Origin: Helicobacter pullorum NCTC 12824
GTDB lineage: Bacteria; Campylobacterota; Campylobacteria; Campylobacterales; Helicobacteraceae
NCBI RefSeq assembly: GCF_017979475.1
Contig: NZ_JAERIT010000001.1
Coordinates: 218,206-282,205 of the forward strand
Reading direction: 5' to 3'
DNA: 64,000 bases
Below the pieces are notes generated by a model. The model was given only the letters and a program-made list of their open reading frames with translations, had not been told where the DNA came from and did no database searches. The translations under genes and the position numbers were made by a program. This document shows, piece after piece, positions 56,024 to 64,000 of the stretch; position 1 is the stretch's first letter; each line of letters opens with the position of its first letter.

Positions 56024-56845
56024 TTATTGCAAAATTTGCACCTCATTTTGTAAGGTAATATTATGTTTTTTGGAAACATAATCTTTTGCAAGAAGTATCA
56101 ATTCTAATGCCTCATCAAAAGAACTTTTGCCTAAATTGATTAGAAAATTTGCATGTTTTGGGCTAAACATTAGCGTTTTGTTGGCACCAAAAGGAACACC
56201 TTTTAATCCAACAGATTCAATGAGTCTCCCAGCAAAATCATTGGGAGGATTTTTGAAACAGCTTCCAAAACTCGGATCTTTGGGCTGATTTTCTCGCATT
56301 TCTTTAAAAAGTTTTACAAGATTTGGATTAAAACCTTGCTCTTTTTTAAAAATACCTGCAAAGATAAGTTGATTGATAGCACTTGAACGATAAGATAATT
56401 GCAAAGAATCTGCTTTGATGAAATCTAAAGTTGGCGATTTTTGGACACTTAAAATGCCTAAGAGTGTGGATTTGATTTCGTATTCTTTTAATCCAGCATT
56501 CATTTTGATAATACCGCCAATACTGCCGGGCAATCCACTTAGAATCTCAAAACCTGCTAAATTATGTTTTTTGGCATAAGAAAAAAGTTTGCCACTAGGT
56601 GTTAAAGCCCCCACTTCTAGGTAATCTCCACAATCTTTGATATAAGAAAACTTTTTATCAAGCATAATAAGATTTTTTGCATTAGGCGATACTAATAGAT
56701 TATTTGCCGCACCAACAATGTTTGGAGATATTGTGTATTGCAGGGCTTCATAATAGTCTTGTGGAGTTTGTATGATTGAAACTTGAAGTGCAGCACCAAT
56801 TTTGATACTGCTATAAACTGCAAAATCAATAACTTTTTGAATCAT
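56024..56845 (-). CDS. murB: UDP-N-acetylenolpyruvoylglucosamine reductase
   Basis: Second step of UDP-MurNAc formation, FAD/NADPH dependent. 'LSGLPGSIGGIIKMNAG' (FAD loop), 'YRSSAIN', 'PKDPSFGSCFKNPPNDFAG' with the catalytic Ser and 'LQNEVQIL' with the catalytic Glu. ATG at 56845 overlaps the fliQ stop as TGATG (a TTG 3 bases earlier is in frame). 273 residues, the short type II form typical of Helicobacter. Confidence 0.95.
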   Translation of the reverse strand: MIQKVIDFAVYSSIKIGAALQVSIIQTPQDYYEALQYTISPNIVGAANNLLVSPNAKNLIMLDKKFSYIKDCGDYLEVGALTPSGKLFSYAKKHNLAGFEILSGLPGSIGGIIKMNAGLKEYEIKSTLLGILSVQKSPTLDFIKADSLQLSYRSSAINQLIFAGIFKKEQGFNPNLVKLFKEMRENQPKDPSFGSCFKNPPNDFAGRLIESVGLKGVPFGANKTLMFSPKHANFLINLGKSSFDEALELILLAKDYVSKKHNITLQNEVQILQ

Positions 56846-57111
56846 CAAAAAATAAAAGTAGGCATCATATTAAAAATACGCGCAGTAAAGTCGATGAGCA
56901 TATTTAACATCCATGGCATAGTAAAAATAATCACAACAATCACAGCAAGAATCTTTGGGACGAAAGTCAAAGTCATTTCATTGATTTGTGTAGTGGCTTG
57001 AAAAATGCTGATGAGCAATCCTATTACTAGCCCAACAAGAAGCATAGGAAGCGACAAAACCAGCGTGATTTTGTAGGTTTCAATTGCTAGATTCATTAAT
57101 TGTGCTTCCAT
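56845..57111 (-). CDS. fliQ: Flagellar export protein FliQ
   Basis: 88 residues, two membrane helices ('ITLVLSLPMLLVGLVIGLLISIFQATTQINE' and 'ILAVIVVIIFTMPWMLNML'), the second subunit type of the FliPQR gate. Coupled to murB, an arrangement shared with H. pylori. Confidence 0.95.
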   Translation of the reverse strand: MEAQLMNLAIETYKITLVLSLPMLLVGLVIGLLISIFQATTQINEMTLTFVPKILAVIVVIIFTMPWMLNMLIDFTARIFNMMPTFIF

Positions 57112-57138
57112 AATTTTCCTTAAACCAAAAGTTTAGTT

Positions 57139-58672
<1,534 letters not shown>

Positions 58673-58787
58673 TTGCTAAAATTCCTTTGGTATTGAATAT
58701 TTTTGTGATTATAGCAAATTTAACTAGTATGTGGTAAAATGCCCTCATTTTAAACTTTAAAACTAATGGTATCAATGAGGATTGTAG

Positions 58788-59867
58788 ATGAATCTTGAAA
58801 GGCTCAAAGGTGAAATAGGATTAATTTTTACTTGGAACAAAAGCGATAGATTGTGGCAAATGCCATTTTTTGCAGGGGTTGGGGTCGCAATTATTTTGTT
58901 TGTTGCGGCTTATTTTAAGCGTCCTGATTTAGGGCTTGTGGCGATTATTGGGGCAAATATCTTTTTGTATGTGCCAGATACGCCGATTTATCACAAAATG
59001 GTTTTAAGTATGTCTTGTACTTTTGGGATGATACTTGCGTTTAGTTTGGGCTTAGTAGGGCAGCTTTTTCCAAGCCTCATTCCTTTGATTGCGTTTATTG
59101 TAACAATGGTAAGCGCACAAGTTGTAAGGTATTTTAATATAGGTGCTCCGGGATTTTTCTTTTTTACTTTTGCAGCACTTATTGGGACTTATATACCCTT
59201 TAAAATCGAAGATTATTTTATGGTAATAGGGCTTGTAGCAGTTGGGACAATTGTCGCAAATGCAATGGTGCTTCTTTATTCTTTGAGTGTGATTTATATT
59301 TTTAAGCATACCCCAAAGCCGATTCCAAAGGCTGGTGAGTTTGGTTTTGGAGTGATTGTGATTGATCCTATTATTATTGCGAGTTTTGTTGCTTTTGCTA
59401 CCTATTTGCAAGGATTTTTGGAGTTAGAGAGGGGATATTGGGTTGGGGTGAGTTGTGCAGCTGTCCTAACAGCAATTACTTTTAAGCAAATTTGGATTAA
59501 ACAAACACAAAGGATTCTTGGCACAATTGTTGGAGTTAGCTTTGCTTATTTTCTTTTGCACTTTCATTTTAGCCCTATTGAGTTTGCAATTTTGATGATG
59601 ATTTTGATGTTTTTTGCCGAATTGGTTGTTGTGCGAAATTATGCTTTGGCAATGATATTTGTAACGCCCTATACGACTTATTTGGCAGAGGTGGGAAGTT
59701 TTATGAATTACAATCCAGATATACTTATTCAAGCAAGGGTTTTGGATATTGCTATTGGAAGTGTGATTGGATTGCTTGGTGGGGCGGTAATGCACTGGAA
59801 ATTTTTGCGAAATATCTTAGAGAAAATTACACACAAAATTATCTATAAATGGGTAGGCAATGAGTGA
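58788..59867 (+). CDS. FUSC-family membrane protein
   Basis: 359 residues with about ten hydrophobic segments in two groups, the FUSC/aromatic-acid-exporter pattern ('LVAIIGANIFLYVPDTP', 'YWVGVSCAAVLTAITFKQIWIKQTQRILGT', 'ARVLDIAIGSVIGLLGGA'). The last two are the typical repeated 'R-.GT..G' and 'R..D...G...' motifs. Efflux of aromatic acids or similar; substrate unknown. GAGGATT precedes the ATG. The repeat-protein gene begins inside its last codons. Confidence 0.8.
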   Translation: MNLERLKGEIGLIFTWNKSDRLWQMPFFAGVGVAIILFVAAYFKRPDLGLVAIIGANIFLYVPDTPIYHKMVLSMSCTFGMILAFSLGLVGQLFPSLIPLIAFIVTMVSAQVVRYFNIGAPGFFFFTFAALIGTYIPFKIEDYFMVIGLVAVGTIVANAMVLLYSLSVIYIFKHTPKPIPKAGEFGFGVIVIDPIIIASFVAFATYLQGFLELERGYWVGVSCAAVLTAITFKQIWIKQTQRILGTIVGVSFAYFLLHFHFSPIEFAILMMILMFFAELVVVRNYALAMIFVTPYTTYLAEVGSFMNYNPDILIQARVLDIAIGSVIGLLGGAVMHWKFLRNILEKITHKIIYKWVGNE

Positions 59868-60534
59868 GGAAATAGAAAAAACTTACTATCCAAATGGTGT
59901 GCTAAAAGCAGAAGTCCCTTACAAAAATGGAAAAAGAAATGGTATTACAAAGCAATATTATGAAGATGGCAAATTAATGCTAGAAATGAGTTTCATTGAA
60001 GATAAAGTAAGTGGCGTAATGAGGCAGTATGATACACAAGGGAATTTAGAGTTAGAAAGTGTTTATTTGGACAATAGCAAATATGGAGTAGAGAAGTGGT
60101 ATTATCCAAGCGGAGCGATTAAAGCAGAGATTCCATACAAAGAAGGCAAAAAGTGTGGAATTGTAAAGTGGTTTTATGAAAATGGCAATCTTGAATCCCA
60201 AACCCCTTATGTAGAGGATAAAAAGCAGGGCGTGGATAAGTGGTTTTATGAAAGTGGAATACTAAAAGCTGAAACTTCTTACAAAGAAGATGAAGAATGT
60301 GGTGAAGTAAGAGAATACTATCCTAATGGACAGCTAAAGTATGAAGCGTATTTTGAAAATGGGGTAATGTATGGGGAAGAGAAAGTGTATTATGAAAATG
60401 GGCAGATTTGGTGTGTTACACCTGTGCAAGATGGAAAAGAAGAGGGCATAGCAAAAGAATATGATAAAAGCGGAAAATTAATCAAAACAAAGCAATACGC
60501 CAAAGGCGTTTGTTTGCAAGAATCTAAGCCCTAA
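59860..60534 (+). CDS. YwqK/MORN-repeat protein
   Basis: 224 residues made almost only of about nine copies of a 23-residue unit such as 'YYPNGVLKAEVPYKNGKRNG' or 'FYENGNLESQTPYVEDKKQG'. These MORN-like units form a beta-sheet ladder. No signal peptide. Automatic pipelines call the family 'YwqK antitoxin', but no toxin is seen beside it. Starts 8 bases inside the FUSC gene, hence coupled. Confidence 0.85.
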   Translation: MSEEIEKTYYPNGVLKAEVPYKNGKRNGITKQYYEDGKLMLEMSFIEDKVSGVMRQYDTQGNLELESVYLDNSKYGVEKWYYPSGAIKAEIPYKEGKKCGIVKWFYENGNLESQTPYVEDKKQGVDKWFYESGILKAETSYKEDEECGEVREYYPNGQLKYEAYFENGVMYGEEKVYYENGQIWCVTPVQDGKEEGIAKEYDKSGKLIKTKQYAKGVCLQESKP

Positions 60535-60551
60535 GAAGAATAGGGCAAAAG

Positions 60552-61112
60552 TTATTTGAGAATCTTAGGAAGCGTGATTCCTTCTTGGGATTGATATTTG
60601 CCTTTTTTGTCTTTGTAGCTCACTTCACAAGGTGCATCACCTTCCAAAAACAATACTTGTGCGATTCCTTCATTAGCATAGATTTTTGCTGGGAGCGGTG
60701 TAGTATTGCTAATTTCAATTGTGATATGCCCTTCAAATTCTGGTTCAAATGGCGTAACATTGACGATGATTCCACATCGTGCATAAGTGCTTTTGCCAAG
60801 GCAGATTGCTAAAGTATTGCGTGGAATCTTAAAATATTCTATTGTTCTTGCTAGTGCAAAGGAGTTAGGCGGGACGATACACACATCACCGACAAAATCC
60901 ACGACATTAGCAGAATCAAAGTTTTTTGGATCCACTACCATTGCATTAATGTTGGTAAAAATTTTGAATTCATTGCTTACTCTTATATCATACCCATAGC
61001 TAGATAATCCATAGCTTACGACACCTTTGCCTATTTGATTTTCACAAAAAGGCTCAATCATTTTGTGTTCTAATGCCATTTTTCTTATCCAAGAATCTTC
61101 TTTTAATCCCAT
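60552..61112 (-). CDS. dcd: dCTP deaminase
   Basis: Makes dUTP for thymidylate. '[16 protein letters not shown]' type start, '[53 protein letters not shown]' with the catalytic Glu. 186 residues. The catalytic Ser/Arg block reads GKSTYARCG. Divergent from accB, as in H. pylori. Confidence 0.95.
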   Translation of the reverse strand: MGLKEDSWIRKMALEHKMIEPFCENQIGKGVVSYGLSSYGYDIRVSNEFKIFTNINAMVVDPKNFDSANVVDFVGDVCIVPPNSFALARTIEYFKIPRNTLAICLGKSTYARCGIIVNVTPFEPEFEGHITIEISNTTPLPAKIYANEGIAQVLFLEGDAPCEVSYKDKKGKYQSQEGITLPKILK

Positions 61113-61186
61113 TTATAATTCCTTTTAACTTTTTTGTATAAGAAATGTGCTATTATAACAAATTAAATTCAATAAAGGCTTGAAAT

Positions 61187-61660
61187 ATGGATTTTAAAGA
61201 AATAAAAGAACTCATCAAGATTTTTGATGCAAGCTCTCTTAATGCGCTTAGTATCACACAAGAAAATTCTAAAATCAAATTAGAAAAGGGCATAAAAACC
61301 CCTCAAATTGTAGAATCCCAAAATACACAAATTTTATCTCCCATTACGACGCAAACCCCTCAATCTCCCTCTCAAATAGAAGTTGCACCTCAAGCACCTA
61401 TCCAAAGTCCTACAACAAGAGGAGAAACGATTAATTCTCCGATGGTTGGGACTTTTTATCGTTGCCCCTCCCCAGATGCACCAGCGTATGTAAATGTAGG
61501 GGATAAAGTCAAAAAGGGGCAAACTCTAGCAATTATTGAGGCGATGAAAATTATGAATGAGATTGAAGCGGAGTTTGATTGTGTGATAAAAGAAATTATC
61601 CCAACTGACGCACAGCCTGTGGAATACAATTCGCCTCTATTTGTGGTGGAGAAAATCTAA
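61187..61660 (+). CDS. accB: Biotin carboxyl carrier protein of acetyl-CoA carboxylase
   Basis: 157 residues. Pro/Gln/Thr-rich linker (residues about 45-80), then the biotinyl domain with 'SPMVGTFYRCPSPDAPAYV' and the biotin site 'EAMKIMNEIEAE' (Lys about 121). First step of fatty acid synthesis. Stop overlaps accC start by one base. Confidence 0.96.
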   Translation: MDFKEIKELIKIFDASSLNALSITQENSKIKLEKGIKTPQIVESQNTQILSPITTQTPQSPSQIEVAPQAPIQSPTTRGETINSPMVGTFYRCPSPDAPAYVNVGDKVKKGQTLAIIEAMKIMNEIEAEFDCVIKEIIPTDAQPVEYNSPLFVVEKI

Positions 61661-63024
61661 TGTCAAATAAACAAATCAATACAATTTTGATTGCTAATCG
61701 TGGAGAAATCGCACTTAGGGCTATCCGCACAATCAAAGAAATGGGCAAAAAGGCAATTGCAGTGTATTCCACAGCAGATAAAGATGCACATTATTTGGAT
61801 TTAGCAGATGCAAAAGTTTGTATAGGTGGGGATAAATCAAGTGAGAGTTATTTGAATATCCCAGCGATTATTTCAGCAGCGGAGCTTTTTAGTGCAGATG
61901 CGATTTTCCCGGGATATGGTTTTTTGAGTGAAAATCAAAACTTTGTTGAAATTTGCAAATATCACAATATCGAGTTTATAGGTCCTAATTCCGAAGTAAT
62001 GGCATTAATGAGTGATAAAAGCAAAGCCAAAGAAGTGATGAAAAATGCCGGTGTGCCTGTGATTCCAGGTAGCGATGGTGCGATAAAATCCAAAGAAGAA
62101 GCCCTCAAACTTGCAAAAGAAATCGGTTATCCAGTGATTTTGAAAGCCGCAGCAGGTGGAGGCGGTAGGGGAATGCGTATTGTCCAAAGTGAAGAAAATA
62201 TGTTTAATGCCTATTTAGCAGCAGAAAGCGAAGCAATCAGTGCATTTGGTGATGGCACGATTTATATGGAGAAGTTTATTGACAAACCAAAACATATTGA
62301 AGTGCAGATTCTTGCTGATAAACATGGAAATGTTTTGCATATTGGAGAGAGAGATTGCTCACTCCAAAGAAGACACCAAAAGTTAATTGAAGAATCCCCA
62401 GCGCCAACTTTAGAGCCACATACAAGAAAAAAGCTTTTAGAAACCGCCATTCAAGCGACAAAAGCGATTAAATATGTGGGTGCAGGGACTTATGAATTTT
62501 TATTAGACAATGAGCAAAATTTCTATTTTATGGAAATGAATACAAGATTGCAAGTAGAACACCCTGTAAGCGAGCTTGTAAGCGGACTTGATATTATTAA
62601 GCTAATGATTGAAATTGCAGAGGGCAAAGAATTGCCAAAGCAAGATTCTGTAAGCTTTGATGGCTGTGCCATAGAGTGCAGAATCACCGCAGAAGATCCA
62701 GTGAAGTTTTATCCATCAGCAGGTAAGATTACCAAATGGATTGCACCGGGAGGAAATAATGTGCGGATTGATAGCCACGCTTATGCCGGATATGTAGTGC
62801 CGATGTTTTATGATTCGATGATTGGCAAACTTATCGTATGGGGCAAAACTCGCGATGAAGCCATAGCAAGAATGCAAAGGGCTTTAGATGAGTTTTGTAT
62901 CGAGGGTATTAAAACGACGATTGATTTCCATAAAGAAATGATGAAAAATGACGATTTTAAAAGAGGAGTTATCCACACCAAATATTTAGAGCAAAAAATA
63001 GAAAGTGGAATGAAAAATGCTTAA
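61660..63024 (+). CDS. accC: Acetyl-CoA carboxylase, biotin carboxylase subunit
   Basis: ATP-grasp enzyme that carboxylates biotin. 'LIANRGEIALRAIRT', 'AAAGGGGRGMRIV' (ATP loop), 'RDCSLQRRHQKLIEESPAP' and 'MEMNTRLQVEHPVSELVSG' (metal/bicarbonate). 454 residues, normal. TAATG overlap with accB. Confidence 0.97.
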   Translation: MSNKQINTILIANRGEIALRAIRTIKEMGKKAIAVYSTADKDAHYLDLADAKVCIGGDKSSESYLNIPAIISAAELFSADAIFPGYGFLSENQNFVEICKYHNIEFIGPNSEVMALMSDKSKAKEVMKNAGVPVIPGSDGAIKSKEEALKLAKEIGYPVILKAAAGGGGRGMRIVQSEENMFNAYLAAESEAISAFGDGTIYMEKFIDKPKHIEVQILADKHGNVLHIGERDCSLQRRHQKLIEESPAPTLEPHTRKKLLETAIQATKAIKYVGAGTYEFLLDNEQNFYFMEMNTRLQVEHPVSELVSGLDIIKLMIEIAEGKELPKQDSVSFDGCAIECRITAEDPVKFYPSAGKITKWIAPGGNNVRIDSHAYAGYVVPMFYDSMIGKLIVWGKTRDEAIARMQRALDEFCIEGIKTTIDFHKEMMKNDDFKRGVIHTKYLEQKIESGMKNA

Positions 63025-63069
63025 CTTTCTACAAAGCAAGGAAGCAAATTTTAAGCAAGGAGTTAAAGA

Positions 63070-63825
63070 ATGAAAATTGGCAACACACAAAACACAAATG
63101 AAAGCTTGATTAACCTCAATAAAGCAAAGGAAGAAGAAGAAAAAGCACTTCAAAAAATCTCTTCTCCACGCCCCATAGAATCTACTGATGGAGCGAGTTT
63201 AGCTATTGCTAATGCACTTTTGGCACAGGCTAATTCAATGTCTCAAGGGATTCGCAATGCTAATGATGCACTAGGTGTATTGCAAATTGCAGATGGCACA
63301 CTCTCGACTTTGACCGATTCTGCAATCCAAATCAATGAACTTTCTGTGGCATTGGGGAATCCGGCTTTGAATAGCTCCCAAAGAGCAATGATTCAAAATG
63401 AAGCGACAGCATTAACGCAATCTATGAATGATGCAGTTAGTCAAGCAACCTTTAATGGCAAAAATGTTTTTAGTGGGCAGATGAGTTTTGTAACCGGTAA
63501 TGGCACAGAAAGTATCAATCTACAAGCACCAAATACCGCAAATTTGAGCGTCAATAACCAACAAAGCATTTTGGATTTTATCGAGCAAGTGGGTATGAGT
63601 CGTGCAGACATCGGAGCTGCGATGAATGGGATTCAATCCGGTATTAATTCAAGTATGAACACAGTGGTAAATCTAAAAGCAGCAGAGGGGAATTTGCTAG
63701 ATGATGATTTAGCAGAAAATTACAATGAGCTAAATACAGCCAAGCTAAAAGCCAATGCGGCACTTTATGCAGCAAGTTTCAACAATCAATATCTACAAAG
63801 CCGTTTGGATTCATTATTAAACTAA
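63070..63825 (+). CDS. Flagellin-like protein
   Basis: 251 residues, half the length of Helicobacter flagellins. 'SLAIANALLAQANSMSQGIRNANDALGVLQIADGTLSTLTDSAIQINELSV' and 'NEATALTQSMNDAVSQATFNGKNVFSG' match the D0-D1 region, and the end 'KANAALYAASFNNQYLQSRLDSLLN' the C-terminal D0 helix. The central antigenic domain is absent, giving a short flagellin or hook-filament-junction-like subunit. H. pylori has a comparable gene. AAGGAG before ATG. Confidence 0.85.
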   Translation: MKIGNTQNTNESLINLNKAKEEEEKALQKISSPRPIESTDGASLAIANALLAQANSMSQGIRNANDALGVLQIADGTLSTLTDSAIQINELSVALGNPALNSSQRAMIQNEATALTQSMNDAVSQATFNGKNVFSGQMSFVTGNGTESINLQAPNTANLSVNNQQSILDFIEQVGMSRADIGAAMNGIQSGINSSMNTVVNLKAAEGNLLDDDLAENYNELNTAKLKANAALYAASFNNQYLQSRLDSLLN

Positions 63826-63836
63826 CTCTTGCATAA

Positions 63837-63875
63837 CAAATCTTTGGATTTTTCCAAAGATTTGAGATTTTAGCT
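63837..63875 (+). terminator. Terminator after flagellin-like gene
   Basis: 12-bp perfect stem CAAATCTTTGGA / TCCAAAGATTTG with a TTTT loop, followed by AGATTTTAGCTATTTTT. Rho-independent. Confidence 0.85.
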
Positions 63876-63957
63876 ATTTTTATCTCAAAATTCATTTTTA
63901 CTTTTGTATTTTTTCACTTTCAAAAATAAATAAACACCCCCTAATAATTAATTTGCA

Positions 63958-64000
63958 ATGATTGCCAATAACCCATATAAACGCATTATGCCCCCCCCCC
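63958..64000 (+). CDS. Possible start of a phase-variable gene (partial)
   Basis: From an ATG at 63958 the frame reads MIANNPYKRIMPPP and runs into the C tract at the edge. No clear ribosome site precedes it, and only 14 codons are visible, so the call is weak. The layout (short N-terminus, then poly-C) is that of phase-variable Helicobacter surface genes. Confidence 0.3.
   Translation, partial: MIANNPYKRIMPPP
63991..64000. repeat. Poly-C tract of at least 10, cut by window edge
   Basis: Ten Cs fill the last ten bases. True length is unknown because the window ends inside it. Second long G/C homopolymer of the window. Confidence 0.8.

Noticed and set aside
59860..60534. Toxin-antitoxin system (YwqK 'antitoxin')
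   Set aside because: No toxin gene in either flank; the label is a family name, not evidence.

Overview
The window reads as a chromosomal segment of an enterohepatic-type Helicobacter species (Campylobacterota). The main reasons are a single open reading frame fusing the RNA polymerase beta and beta-prime subunits (32058-40703), which is a hallmark of Helicobacter and Wolinella; AT-rich DNA with homopolymeric G/C tracts; the futalosine menaquinone enzyme MqnC; and gene neighbourhoods remembered from H. pylori (bamA next to mqnC and an M16 protein, rpsO-flhA-DHH protein, lpxC-minC-M23 peptidase, fliQ-murB, tpiA-fabI, dcd-accB-accC). The organism is not H. pylori, because it has a CgtA-like transferase and a YedE/YedF/DUF3343 selenium-type cluster. 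No rRNA, insertion sequence, prophage or CRISPR array was seen.

Layout. 1-9.6 kb: a partial PLP enzyme, a frameshifted cation/proton antiporter, tyrA, then bamA-mqnC-M16-recG packed head to tail. 9.6-14.3 kb: rpsO opposite flhA, then a DHH phosphoesterase, a small coiled protein and purN. 14.3-22.2 kb: a surface-glycan region with a GT4 transferase on the plus strand and, on the minus strand, a CgtA-family GalNAc transferase, two GT4-like transferases, a capsule-type (KpsC/S-like) protein, an unknown membrane protein and a GT9 (heptosyltransferase-like) gene broken by an 11-G tract. 22.2-26.9 kb: rny, a 5-formyl-THF cyclo-ligase gene, a small membrane protein and a TonB-dependent receptor, all on the minus strand.

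27.0-43.8 kb: the translation/transcription super-cluster: tRNA-Thr, Tyr, Gly, Thr, then tuf, rpmG, tRNA-Trp, secE, nusG, rplK, rplA, an L10-type leader, rplJ, rplL, rpoBC, rpsL, rpsG, fusA. 44.0-46.7 kb: a four-gene set (yedE, yedF-like, class V aminotransferase, DUF3343) that fits selenium or sulfur handling. 46.7-58.7 kb: mostly minus-strand housekeeping: a sodium-dependent transporter, an AAA ATPase, a CDF exporter, tsaB, lpxC, minC, an M23 endopeptidase, a CPDC thioredoxin, a YebC protein, tRNA-Asn (plus strand), murB, fliQ, fabI, tpiA. 58.8-64.0 kb: a FUSC membrane protein, a YwqK/MORN-repeat protein, dcd, accB-accC, a flagellin-like protein with a strong terminator, and at the right edge a possible reading frame running into at least ten Cs.

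The most interesting themes are surface variation (the G11-controlled GT9 gene, the CgtA homologue, the terminal poly-C tract), the selenium-type cluster, and regulatory RNA structures around the ribosomal-protein/polymerase genes. I see no wholly new multi-gene defence or mobile system. Gene names rest on recognising family motifs by eye; no database search was run.
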